Source of the DNA: Labrys miyagiensis
GTDB lineage: Bacteria > Pseudomonadota > Alphaproteobacteria > Rhizobiales > Labraceae
NCBI RefSeq assembly: GCF_030160835.1
Contig: NZ_BSPC01000071.1
Location: 1 to 43,767 of the forward strand
Length of the DNA stretch: 43,767 nucleotides
Direction: 5' to 3'
The stretch's first letter is position 1; every line of letters begins with the position of its first letter. The notes beneath the pieces were generated by a model. It did no database searches, was not told the origin of the DNA, and saw only the letters and a program-made list of their open reading frames with translations. Shown here in pieces: positions 35,298 to 43,610 of this stretch. A program made the translations under genes and the position numbers.

Positions 35298-36623
35298 GTG
35301 ACCCAGACCTTCGACCGCATCTTCAGGCATGGCGAAATCGTCAACCATGACGGCCGGCACCAGGGCGATGTCGGCGTCAAGGACGGCCGCATCACCGCGC
35401 TGGGCGATCTCTCCCAGGCCAGCGCGGGTGAGGTCGTCGACTGCACGGGCCTTACCATCCTGCCTGGCGTGATCGACAGCCAGGTGCATTTCCGCGAGCC
35501 GGGACCGACCCATAAGGAAGACCTCGAATCGGGCTCACGTGCTGCCGTGATGGGTGGCGTCACCGCGGTGTTCGAGATGCCGAACACCGATCCGCTCACC
35601 ATCTCGCCCGAGACGCTGGCCGACAAGGTCAAGCGCGGGCAGCATCGCATGCATTGCGATTTCGCCTTCTGGGTGGGCGGCACGCGCGAGAACGCAAGGC
35701 ATGTCGGCGAACTCGAGCGCCTGCCGGCGGCGGCCGGCATCAAGGTCTTCATGGGTTCGTCCACCGGCTCGCTGCTGGTGGAGGACGACGAGGGCGTACG
35801 CGAGATCCTCAGGTACACCCGCCGCCGCGCCGCCTTCCATTCGGAAGACGAGTACCGCCTGCGCGAGCGGCGCGACCTGCGCGTGCCCGGCGATGCCTCC
35901 TCGCATCCGGTCTGGCGCGACGTCGAGGCCGCGCTCAACTGCACGCGCCGCCTCGTCGGCATCGCCGAGGAGACCGGGGCGCCCATCCATGTCCTGCACA
36001 TCTCGACGGCGGAGGAGATCCCCTTCCTTGCCGAGCACAAGCGCCTGGTGACCTGCGAGGCGACGCCGCATCACCTGACGCTCGCCGGCCCCGAAGCCTA
36101 TGAAAAGCTTGGCACGCTTGTGCAGATGAACCCGCCCGTGCGCGATGCCCATGCCCGCAACGGCGTCTGGCACGGCGTGCAGCAGGGCATCGTCGACGTG
36201 CTCGGCTCCGACCATGCGCCGCACACGCTGGAGGAGAAGGCCAAGCCCTATCCGGAATCGCCGTCCGGCATGACCGGCGTGCAGACCCTGGTGCCCCTGA
36301 TGCTCGACCATGTGAACAAGGGCCGGTTGAGCCTGGAGCGCTTCGTCGATCTCTCCAGCCACGGCCCGAACCGGATCTTCGGCATCGCCGGCAAGGGACG
36401 CATCGCGGTCGGCTATGACGCCGATCTCACCATCGTCGACATGAAGCGCCAGGAGACCATCCGCAACGAATGGATCGCCTCCAAATGCGGATGGACGCCC
36501 TATCAGGGGATGACGGTCACCGGCTGGCCGGTGGGCACCATCGTGCGCGGAGCGAGGGTGATGTGGGAAGGCTCGCTAGACGAGCATTCGCGCGGCGAGC
36601 CGGTGAAGTTCTGGACGGCGTGA
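35298..36623 (+). CDS. pyrC: Dihydroorotase
   Basis: 441 residues from GTG 35298 with CAGGAG upstream. Cyclises carbamoyl-aspartate to dihydroorotate in pyrimidine synthesis. Amidohydrolase features are the metal loop D60-S-Q-V-H64-FREPGPT, the bridging Lys in GIKVFMGSS near 155, His in FHSEDEYRL, His in LHISTAEE, and Asp in LGSDHAPHT near 305. The usual first His of the HxH pair is Gln62, a variant seen in one class of active-looking dihydroorotases. All other ligands are present. pyrB is not adjacent. Its end is tail to tail with the rhomboid gene. Confidence 0.9.
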   Translation: MTQTFDRIFRHGEIVNHDGRHQGDVGVKDGRITALGDLSQASAGEVVDCTGLTILPGVIDSQVHFREPGPTHKEDLESGSRAAVMGGVTAVFEMPNTDPLTISPETLADKVKRGQHRMHCDFAFWVGGTRENARHVGELERLPAAAGIKVFMGSSTGSLLVEDDEGVREILRYTRRRAAFHSEDEYRLRERRDLRVPGDASSHPVWRDVEAALNCTRRLVGIAEETGAPIHVLHISTAEEIPFLAEHKRLVTCEATPHHLTLAGPEAYEKLGTLVQMNPPVRDAHARNGVWHGVQQGIVDVLGSDHAPHTLEEKAKPYPESPSGMTGVQTLVPLMLDHVNKGRLSLERFVDLSSHGPNRIFGIAGKGRIAVGYDADLTIVDMKRQETIRNEWIASKCGWTPYQGMTVTGWPVGTIVRGARVMWEGSLDEHSRGEPVKFWTA

Positions 36624-36707
36624 CTGGGAGCGCGCACGTCTCGTCCGCTCTTCCTTTGTCGTAAAGCGAACCGTCTCCAAGAGCGGACGAGACGTCCGCG
36701 CTCCCAG
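36624..36707. repeat. R1 palindromic element (R1g)
   Basis: Begins immediately after the dihydroorotase TGA and ends 2 nt before the rhomboid stop codon. The right arm has stem GCGGACGAGACGTCCGC. The left arm carries one mismatch (gcgcacgtctcgtccgc). Confidence 0.93.
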
Positions 36708-36709
36708 GT

Positions 36710-38233
36710 TCACCGCCGCTTCAATATCCAGCCCAGCGCGATGCCCGCCAGCAATCCGATCAGATGGGCGGTGAAGCTGATCTGCGGCAGGGCAAGATCG
36801 ATGCCGGCCTGCAGCACCAGCACCAGCCCCACCATGCTGAGGTTGCGCCGGTCCGCGACCGTGCGGGTGGCAAGGAAATCCGTCAGGCGTTGCAGGGCGA
36901 TGGCGCCCAACAGGGCGAAGATCGCTCCCGAGGCGCCGACGAGCAGATTCGGTTCGGTGAGGCCGGCCGCCGTCAGCCCAACCACACCGGCCATGGAGAT
37001 GAGGCCGCCCACGCCATAGATCACCGCCATGCGCCAGGTGCCCATGCCGATCTCGACGAAGCGGCCGAGGACCCAGAGCGCGAACATGTTGCTGATCAGA
37101 TGCTCCGGTCCGGCATGGAGGAACATGGCGCTGACGAGCCGCCACCATTGCTGGTCGTGGATGACGTCGGGTGGCCACAAGGCCCCGAGATCGTACAGGG
37201 TCTGGGTGTCCTGGCTGTCGCCGACGAACATCTCCACGCCGAACATCACGCAATTGGCGAGAATCAGGAGATAGGTGAGTGGCGTGCGCCGCCAGTCCGC
37301 CTGCCTGAGGGGGGCGTCGCGGCCGGCGCGCATCGCCATCATGTCCAACTGCTGCGCCGCGGCGGGGGACAGCAGAGGGGCAGCCTCGACCACAGGACGT
37401 TTCAGGCGCGCGGCGATCATTTCCCGCTGGATGTCGGTGAGTGCTGCCGGATCGAACGTCTCCAGGAGGCGGCGGGCCTCGTCGAAACGCCCGGCCGCCT
37501 GCAGCGCGGTCGCATGCCAGAAGGCTTTCACCACCGGCGGCAGGATGCTGAGGGTGGGCAGGAGTGCGGCAACGGCATCCACCCTGCCGCAGAAGGCGAG
37601 CATGATCATCAGTGGGACGTGCGATCGTCCCAGCGTGGTGCGATGGGCCGCATAGGTCTGCACGAGCGCATCGAGCTGCCCGGTTTCGCCCAGCGCCCGG
37701 ATCGGGAAGAGGACGGCGTCGCCGACGAGCGGTACGCTGTGGCTGCGCAGGAAATCGACCATGCCGGGCCAGTCGCCTTGCTGCCTCAGGATCTGGAGCT
37801 CGAGCATGAGTGCCTCGGGCCCCGCCACCGTGGATCTCATCGCCGTCAGGGCCTCCACGCGCTCCTGCGGCGTCGGACGGGCCACGGCCGAGAAAAGCGC
37901 CGCAGTGTAGCGGGTGGTGCGATCGGGATGGAGCAGCACGGCGAGGCCGGACAGCCGCGCAGCGGAGATGCTTCGGCCTGCTATCGTCTCACGCTGCGCC
38001 TTCAGCATCAGAAGGCCGGGAGCATAGACCAGTGCCAGCGCCAGGACCGTCAAATAGCCGTAGACCCCAGGTAGAAGCCAATAGCCGGCGACCGCGACAA
38101 GGATCACCAGGCTCAGCAGCGCGAACATGCGTCCGGTGCCAGGAACACGGTGGCTCTCGGTGATCACCATCTGGCCGATGACGACGGCGGCGAAGGAAGC
38201 AGCGGAGAGCGCCAGGAAGATCTGCAGGTCCAT
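36710..38233 (-). CDS. Rhomboid intramembrane serine protease with N-terminal helical-repeat region
   Basis: 507 residues. Two N-terminal membrane helices (about 1-60) lead to a long soluble region (about 85-300) rich in Leu/Ala/Arg helices that resembles TPR-like repeats (for example FWHATALQAAGRFDEARRLLETF). The C-terminal rhomboid domain (about 315-507) follows. The catalytic pair is Ser435 in GASGAIFALLG and His490 in AHLIGLLAG, and HAGPEHLISNMFAL carries the conserved oxyanion Asn. It cleaves membrane proteins within the bilayer, and its target is unknown. It is divergent from xseB. Confidence 0.9.
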   Translation of the reverse strand: MDLQIFLALSAASFAAVVIGQMVITESHRVPGTGRMFALLSLVILVAVAGYWLLPGVYGYLTVLALALVYAPGLLMLKAQRETIAGRSISAARLSGLAVLLHPDRTTRYTAALFSAVARPTPQERVEALTAMRSTVAGPEALMLELQILRQQGDWPGMVDFLRSHSVPLVGDAVLFPIRALGETGQLDALVQTYAAHRTTLGRSHVPLMIMLAFCGRVDAVAALLPTLSILPPVVKAFWHATALQAAGRFDEARRLLETFDPAALTDIQREMIAARLKRPVVEAAPLLSPAAAQQLDMMAMRAGRDAPLRQADWRRTPLTYLLILANCVMFGVEMFVGDSQDTQTLYDLGALWPPDVIHDQQWWRLVSAMFLHAGPEHLISNMFALWVLGRFVEIGMGTWRMAVIYGVGGLISMAGVVGLTAAGLTEPNLLVGASGAIFALLGAIALQRLTDFLATRTVADRRNLSMVGLVLVLQAGIDLALPQISFTAHLIGLLAGIALGWILKRR

Positions 38234-38386
38234 AGGGGGCTTTTGCCGGAACTGGCTGTGCGCCGCAACTCGACGGCGGCAAGCCTCTTATGCACTGCAC
38301 GACGATTGAGCCTGCACGGCTTTTTCTTTATCTAAGGTGGCAGAAGGGGCTATAGAGAGAAAAATTTTTCATGTGACAGGTTGGTT

Positions 38387-38635
38387 ATGGCCGAAAAGCC
38401 GTCCGATATTGCAACGCTCAGCTTCGAAAAAGCACTCGCCGAACTTGAGCAGATCGTGCGTAGCCTCGAAGGCGGCAATGTGCCGCTGGAAGAATCGATC
38501 ACGCTGTTCGGCAGGGGCGAGCAGCTCAAAGCCCATTGCGACCGGTTGCTGAAGGTGGCTGAAGCCAAGGTCGACAAGATCCGCCTGGATGCCGAAGGCA
38601 AACCAGCCGGCCTCGAACCACTGCCCGAAGCCTGA
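38387..38635 (+). CDS. xseB: Exodeoxyribonuclease VII small subunit
   Basis: 82 residues, normal length. Small subunit of the ExoVII single-strand nuclease. The helical core is [20 protein letters not shown], then [27 protein letters not shown] 38387 is used, while TTG 38381 would add two residues. It leads the xseB-dxs-tlyA-methyltransferase unit. The large subunit xseA is not in the window. An AT-rich stretch with gagagaaaaatttttc lies 20-40 bp upstream. Confidence 0.95.
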   Translation: MAEKPSDIATLSFEKALAELEQIVRSLEGGNVPLEESITLFGRGEQLKAHCDRLLKVAEAKVDKIRLDAEGKPAGLEPLPEA

Positions 38636-38662
38636 TTTCGCACGGCTTCCACGGCTTTTTTG

Positions 38663-40591
38663 GTGAACACTTTGGCACACATTCCTTCTACACCCCTGCT
38701 CGACACCATCCATTCACCCGCGGATCTGCGTCTTGTCCCAGAGGATAAGCTGCAGCAGGTAGCGGACGAACTGCGGCAGGAGACGATCAGCGCCGTTTCG
38801 GTGACGGGCGGGCATCTGGGCGCCGGCCTCGGCGTGGTCGAGCTGACGGTCGCCCTCCATGCCGTGTTCGACACGCCGCAGGACCGGCTGATCTGGGATG
38901 TCGGCCACCAGGCCTATCCGCACAAGATCCTGACCGGCCGGCGCGAGCGCATTCGCACTTTGCGCCAGCCGGGCGGCCTGTCGGGCTTCACCAAGCGCAG
39001 CGAGAGCCAATACGACCCCTTCGGCGCCGCCCATTCCTCGACCTCGATCTCGGCGGGGCTGGGCATGGCGGCGGCCCGCGATCTCGGTGGGCGCGCCAAC
39101 AATGTCATCTGCGTGATCGGCGACGGTGCGATGTCGGCCGGCATGGCCTATGAGGCGATGAACAATGCCGGTGCCCTCGGCTCGCGCCTGATCGTCATCC
39201 TCAACGACAACGACATGTCGATCGCCCCGCCGGTGGGGGCGATGTCGGCCTATCTCGCCCGCCTGGTCTCGGGCAGCACCTACAAGAACCTGCGCGATTT
39301 CGGCAAGATGCTGGCCAAGCGCCTGCCGAGGTTCTTCTACGACAAGGCCCGCCGCACCGAGGAATATGCCCGGGCCTTCTGGACCGGCGGCACGCTGTTC
39401 GAGGAACTCGGCTTCTATTATATCGGCCCGATCGACGGCCATAATCTCGACCACCTCCTGCCTGTGCTCAAGAATGTGCGTGACCAGGCCGACGGTCCCG
39501 TGCTGGTGCATGTCGTCACCCAGAAGGGCAAGGGCTACGGCCCGGCCGAGGAATCGGCCGACAAATATCACGGCGTGGTCAAGTTCGACGTGATCACCGG
39601 GGCGCAGGTCAAGGCCAAGGCCAATGCGCCGGCCTATACCCGCGTCTTTGCCGAGAGCCTGGTCAAGGAGGCCGAGAAGGACGAGAAGGTGGTGGCCATC
39701 ACCGCCGCCATGCCCTCCGGCACCGGTCTCGATCTCTTCCAGCAGGCCTTCCCCCGGCGCCTGTTCGATGTCGGCATCGCCGAGCAGCATGCGGTGACCT
39801 TCGCCGCGGGCCTGGCCAGCGAGGGCTACAAGCCGTTCTGCGCCATCTATTCGACCTTCCTGCAGCGCGGCTATGACCAGGTGGTGCACGATGTCGCCAT
39901 CCAGAACCTGCCGGTGCGCTTTCCGATCGACCGCGCCGGCCTGGTCGGGGCCGATGGCGCCACCCATGCCGGGGCCTTCGATGTCACCTATCTCGGCTGC
40001 CTGCCCAACATGGTGGTGATGGCGGCGGCCGACGAAGCCGAGCTCGTGCATATGGTGGCGACCGCCGTCGCCCATGACAGCGGCCCCATCGCCTTCCGCT
40101 ATCCGCGCGGCGAGGGTGTGGGCGTCGAGATGCCCGAGGTCGGCATCCCCCTGCCGATCGGCAAGGGAAGGGTGCTGCGCGAGGGCGCCAACATTGCGCT
40201 GCTCTCCCTCGGCACGCGCCTGGCCGAATGCCTCAAGGCGGCGGAGGACCTGGCGGCGCTCGGGCTCTCGGCCACGGTGGCAGATGCCCGCTTCGCCAAG
40301 CCCCTCGACGAGGAGTTGGTGCTGCGGCTTGCGCGGGAGCATGAGGTGCTGCTGACGGTGGAGGAGGGCTCGGTGGGCGGCTTCGGCAGCTTCGTGGCCC
40401 ATCTGCTGGCCGATGCTGGCGTCTTCGACCGCGGCCTGAAGTTCCGTTCCCTGGTGCTGCCCGACGTCTTCCTCGACCAGGACAAGCCGGAAGTGATGTA
40501 TGCCCGCGCCGGCCTCGATGCCGCCGGCATCGTCGTCAAGGCGCTCTCAGCCCTCGGGCGCGACACGGTGTCGGGCGCAAAGCGCGCCTGA
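38663..40591 (+). CDS. dxs: 1-Deoxy-D-xylulose-5-phosphate synthase
   Basis: 642 residues. First enzyme of the MEP isoprenoid pathway, thiamine-diphosphate dependent. The TPP/Mg motif is [18 protein letters not shown] near 155-172. [16 protein letters not shown] and [15 protein letters not shown] are present in the N-domain, and [17 protein letters not shown] in the second domain carries the catalytic Glu. The start is uncertain: GTG 38663 is preferred, TTG 38660 and TTG 38672 are also in frame. It overlaps tlyA by one base (TGATG). Confidence 0.97.
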   Translation: MNTLAHIPSTPLLDTIHSPADLRLVPEDKLQQVADELRQETISAVSVTGGHLGAGLGVVELTVALHAVFDTPQDRLIWDVGHQAYPHKILTGRRERIRTLRQPGGLSGFTKRSESQYDPFGAAHSSTSISAGLGMAAARDLGGRANNVICVIGDGAMSAGMAYEAMNNAGALGSRLIVILNDNDMSIAPPVGAMSAYLARLVSGSTYKNLRDFGKMLAKRLPRFFYDKARRTEEYARAFWTGGTLFEELGFYYIGPIDGHNLDHLLPVLKNVRDQADGPVLVHVVTQKGKGYGPAEESADKYHGVVKFDVITGAQVKAKANAPAYTRVFAESLVKEAEKDEKVVAITAAMPSGTGLDLFQQAFPRRLFDVGIAEQHAVTFAAGLASEGYKPFCAIYSTFLQRGYDQVVHDVAIQNLPVRFPIDRAGLVGADGATHAGAFDVTYLGCLPNMVVMAAADEAELVHMVATAVAHDSGPIAFRYPRGEGVGVEMPEVGIPLPIGKGRVLREGANIALLSLGTRLAECLKAAEDLAALGLSATVADARFAKPLDEELVLRLAREHEVLLTVEEGSVGGFGSFVAHLLADAGVFDRGLKFRSLVLPDVFLDQDKPEVMYARAGLDAAGIVVKALSALGRDTVSGAKRA

Positions 40592-41331
40592 TGCGCAAGC
40601 GCGCCGACCTGCTGCTGGTGGAGCGCGGCCATTTCGACAGCCGCGCCAAGGCGCAGGCGGCGATCGCCGCCGGCCTCGTCAGCGCCGCCGGCAAGCCGGT
40701 GCGCAAGGCCTCCGAAGCGCTGGAAGAGGACGTCGACATCCAAGCCCAGGCGGCCTTCCCCTTCGTCTCGCGCGGTGGGGTGAAGCTCGCGCATGTGCTG
40801 GACGCCTTCGCCATTCCTGTCGAGGGGCGGGTGGCGCTCGACATCGGCGCTTCGACGGGTGGCTTCAGCGACGTGCTGCTGCGGCGCAAGGTGGCCAAGG
40901 TCTACGCTGTCGATGTCGGCCGCGGCCAGCTCCATCCCAGCCTGCGCGACGACAGGCGGCTGGTCTCGCTGGAGGGACTCGACGCCCGCCAGCTCGATCG
41001 CAGCCTGGTGCCCGATGCCATCGACCTGGTGGTCGCCGATGTCAGCTTCATCTCGCTGGCTTTGGTGCTGCCGGCGGCGCTGGCCCTGGCCGGTCCCCGC
41101 GCCGATCTCGCCGTGCTGATCAAGCCGCAATTCGAGGCGGGCCGCGAGCGTGTCGGCAAGGGCGGGGTGGTGAAGGACGAGGCTGTGCACGGCGAAGTGT
41201 GCGACCGCATCGCTTCGCTCGTCTCCGACCTCGGCTGGACGGTGCGCGGCATCGCGCCTTCGCCCATCGAGGGCGGAGACGGCAATCGAGAATTTCTCCT
41301 GGCTGCCGAACGGGTTACGCCATCAAATTGA
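40591..41331 (+). CDS. tlyA: TlyA family rRNA (cytidine-2'-O)-methyltransferase
   Basis: 246 residues. The S4 RNA-binding domain at the N-terminus (RADLLLVERGHFDSRAKAQA) is followed by an FtsJ-like methyltransferase domain with the SAM motif LDIGASTGGFSDVLL near 88-102, Asp in VADVSFISL, Lys in LIKPQFEAG, and Glu in NREFLLAAE. It methylates 16S/23S rRNA, and some homologues are reported as haemolysins. Translation is coupled to dxs. Confidence 0.95.
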   Translation: MRKRADLLLVERGHFDSRAKAQAAIAAGLVSAAGKPVRKASEALEEDVDIQAQAAFPFVSRGGVKLAHVLDAFAIPVEGRVALDIGASTGGFSDVLLRRKVAKVYAVDVGRGQLHPSLRDDRRLVSLEGLDARQLDRSLVPDAIDLVVADVSFISLALVLPAALALAGPRADLAVLIKPQFEAGRERVGKGGVVKDEAVHGEVCDRIASLVSDLGWTVRGIAPSPIEGGDGNREFLLAAERVTPSN

Positions 41332-41339
41332 GAATTGAC

Positions 41340-41430
41340 TGAGGACTCTTCAGGGAGTGATTCAAGTCGCTGCAACACTGCTTCAAGAAGTTGAGAGAGT
41401 GATTCATCAAACTGACACATTGGTTCAGCT
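41340..41430 (+). other. Imperfect 42-bp direct repeat with three GANTC sites at the start of the rRNA methyltransferase gene
   Basis: AGTGATTCA occurs at 41356 and 41398 and heads two diverged copies of a 42-bp unit. GANTC sites are at 41344 (GACTC), 41359 and 41401 (GATTC). The stretch is AT-richer than its neighbours. It may be leader DNA before the true start, or the first codons of the gene. Confidence 0.45.
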
Positions 41431-42622
41431 CACCATCGAGCGGCTCGGCCATCGCGGCGATGGCGTGGCGGAGGGGCCGGTCTTCGTGCCCTACACCCTG
41501 TCGGGCGAGCGTATCGAGGCAGAGGTGCAGGGCGAGCGGGGCCGCCTCGTCGCGCTGCAGGAGCCGAGCCCCGATCGCATCGAGCCCTTCTGCCCGCATT
41601 TCACCCGCTGCGGCGGCTGCGCCATCCAGCATCTCAGCGAACCAGCCTACCACGCCTGGAAACGGGGCCTCGTGGTGGAGGCGCTCGGCCAGGCCGGCAT
41701 CGACGTGCCGGTCGAGCCCCTGGTCGATGCCCACGGCAGGGGGCGGCGGCGCGCCACGCTGCATGCCCGCAAGGGCAAGGTCGGCTTTGCCGAGGCACGC
41801 TCGCATGAGCTGATCGAACTCGACGCCTGCCCGATCCTGGTGCCCGAACTCAATCAGGGCCTGGAGGCGGTGCGGGCGCTTGAGAAGCAGTTGCGCGGCC
41901 TCGGCAAGCCGCTCGACATCGTGCTGACCGCGACCCTCACGGGCCTTGACTGCGACATCCGCGGGGCCGGCCGCATCGATGACAAGATGCGGCTGAAGCT
42001 GGCGGAACTGGCCGCCCGCTATGATCTCGCGCGGCTCTCCAACCATGGCGACGTGGTGATCGAGCGCCGGGTGCCCGTCGTGCGCTTCGGCAGTGTCGAG
42101 GTCTCACCGCCGCCTGGCGCCTTCCTGCAGGCAACGGCGGATGCCGACAGGGCGCTGACCGCCCTGGTGCAGGAGGGGCTGATCGGCGCCAGGCGCGTCG
42201 CTGACCTCTTCGCCGGCTGCGGCACCTTCGGCCTGGCGCTCGCTGCAACCTGCCAGGTCCAGGCCTTCGATTCCGATAAGGCGGCCATCGCGGCGCTCGA
42301 CGGGGCGGCAAAACGCGCCCAGGGCTTGAAGCCGATCACCGCCACCGCCCGCGATCTCTTCCATCGCCCGCTGCTGGCGGATGAACTGAAGCCGTTCGAC
42401 GCGGTGGTGTTTGATCCGCCGCGCGCCGGGGCGGAGGCGCAGAGCAGGCGCCTGGCCGCCGCCAAGCTCAAGCGCGTCGTCGGCGTGTCCTGCAACCCCG
42501 CCACCTTCGCCCGCGACGCCGTCATCCTGATCGCCGGCGGCTACAAGCTCGTGAAGGTCACGCCGGTCGACCAGTTCCGCCATTCGGCGCATGTGGAACT
42601 GGTGGGCGTGTTCGAGCGCTAA
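41357..42622 (+). CDS. 23S rRNA (uracil-5-)-methyltransferase, TrmA/RlmD family
   Basis: 421 residues if GTG 41357 is used. GTG 41399 or TTG 41420 would remove 14 or 21 residues and keep the TRAM domain (LTIERLGHRGDGVAEGPVFV). The Fe-S ligands lie in FCPHFTRCGGC with a fourth Cys in LDACPILVP. The SAM motif is VADLFAGCGTFGLAL, the DPPRAG motif is present, and the catalytic Cys is in VGVSCNPATFARD. It forms m5U in RNA, most likely 23S rRNA, but the exact position is not shown. It lies 25 bp after tlyA, in the same unit. Confidence 0.92.
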   Translation: MIQVAATLLQEVERVIHQTDTLVQLTIERLGHRGDGVAEGPVFVPYTLSGERIEAEVQGERGRLVALQEPSPDRIEPFCPHFTRCGGCAIQHLSEPAYHAWKRGLVVEALGQAGIDVPVEPLVDAHGRGRRRATLHARKGKVGFAEARSHELIELDACPILVPELNQGLEAVRALEKQLRGLGKPLDIVLTATLTGLDCDIRGAGRIDDKMRLKLAELAARYDLARLSNHGDVVIERRVPVVRFGSVEVSPPPGAFLQATADADRALTALVQEGLIGARRVADLFAGCGTFGLALAATCQVQAFDSDKAAIAALDGAAKRAQGLKPITATARDLFHRPLLADELKPFDAVVFDPPRAGAEAQSRRLAAAKLKRVVGVSCNPATFARDAVILIAGGYKLVKVTPVDQFRHSAHVELVGVFER

Positions 42623-42623
42623 T

Positions 42624-42688
42624 GGTGTGCCGGACTTCAGACCGGCATGCCCGCTACTGTGCAGAATACGAAAGAAGGCCGGCACACC
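42624..42688. repeat. R3 palindromic element (R3c), degenerate
   Basis: Begins one base after the methyltransferase stop (TAA-t-ggtgtgcc). The left arm is ggtgtgccggacttcagacc... The right arm is shortened (aaggccggcacacc). Between two rightward genes. Confidence 0.85.
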
Positions 42689-42761
42689 AGGGCGGCCCTT
42701 GCATCCTCCTGGACCTCTCCCTTACCAAGGGAGTGCTCCAGTCGCTTGCGGATGAAATGCC

Positions 42762-43277
42762 ATGGCCGAGTCGTCCTCACTCCCCACCGCCCTCATTGTC
42801 ATGGGCGTCTCCGGCAGCGGCAAGAGCACGGTGGGGGAGGACCTCGGGGCGCAACTCGGCTGGCCCTTTCGCGATGGCGATTCCTTCCACTCGCCTGCCA
42901 ATGTCGCCAAGATGCATGCCGGCATCCCGCTTACCGATGAGGACCGCTGGCCCTGGCTCGCCGCCATCGCCGCCTGGATCGCCGAACACCGGTCGAAGGG
43001 GCAGCACGGCATCGTCGCCTGCTCAGCCCTGAAGCGCATCTATCGCGACGCCCTGCGCGACGGCCATGCCGACGTGCGCTTCGTCTATCTCGAAGGCACC
43101 AAGGAACTGATCGCCACCCGTCTCGCCAGGCGCAAGGACCACTTCATGCCGCCGAGCCTGCTCGACAGCCAGTTCGCCACCCTGCAGCCGCCGGGCGCGG
43201 ACGAGAAGCCGATCACGGTGTCGATCGATCAGTCACCCGAGGGCATCGTGGCGGATGCGTTGAGGCAGCTGGACTGA
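42762..43277 (+). CDS. gntK: Gluconokinase, GntK type
   Basis: 171 residues. Phosphorylates D-gluconate to 6-phosphogluconate. The P-loop VMGVSGSGKSTVG is near 13-25, followed by FRDGDSFHSPANVAKMHAGIPLTDEDRWPWL and CSALKRIYRDALR, with the FVYLEGT segment, all typical of the small GntK family. The C-terminal LLDSQFATLQPP is normal. It follows the rRNA methyltransferase gene with an R3 repeat between, so it probably has its own promoter. It may link to the uronate/gluconate metabolism seen earlier in the window, but it is far from that locus. Confidence 0.95.
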   Translation: MAESSSLPTALIVMGVSGSGKSTVGEDLGAQLGWPFRDGDSFHSPANVAKMHAGIPLTDEDRWPWLAAIAAWIAEHRSKGQHGIVACSALKRIYRDALRDGHADVRFVYLEGTKELIATRLARRKDHFMPPSLLDSQFATLQPPGADEKPITVSIDQSPEGIVADALRQLD

Positions 43278-43610
43278 CGCCAGAAAGGGTACCGCAAATT
43301 TATTCGAGGGAAGCCATGCCGAGTCGAAAAGGCTCAGGCGGTCAAGGCGCTCCTGGGACCGCGGGCGTCTCGCCTGCCTCTTCCGTTGTCCGGGGCGCAA
43401 GCCGAAATTGGTGTGCCGGTCTTCTCTGTGACATCGGCCGACAGTCGATGTCACGGTAACTGCATGCCCTGAGCCTATGTGGAACCTGAGCCTATGTGGA
43501 AGATGCCGGTCTGAAGACCGGCACACCAAGCTGCGACCTTCCCGGCTTACGTCGTGCTTCCAAGATGCAGGCGAGACGCCTGCGGTCCCAGGAGCGCCTC
43601 CAACGAAGCC
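43278..43610. repeat. R1 palindromic element (R1h) with nested R3d; no gene
   Basis: Extended R1 arms lie at 43346-43377 and 43566-43597, matching at about 31 of 32 positions, with the stem variant GCGGGCG-TCT-CGCCTGC on the left and GCAGGCG-AGA-CGCCTGC on the right. Inside is R3d (43410-43527) with inverted ggtgtgccggtctt and aagaccggcacacc ends, an internal remnant gacatcggccgacagtcgatgtc, and a tandem duplication of gagcctatgtgga. The first 70 bases after gntK hold nothing recognisable. Confidence 0.88.

Noticed and set aside
38714-40402. 562-codon leftward frame antisense to dxs
   Set aside because: dxs is certain on the other strand. The composition (Arg, His, Gly, Glu rich) is an artefact of GC-rich third positions.
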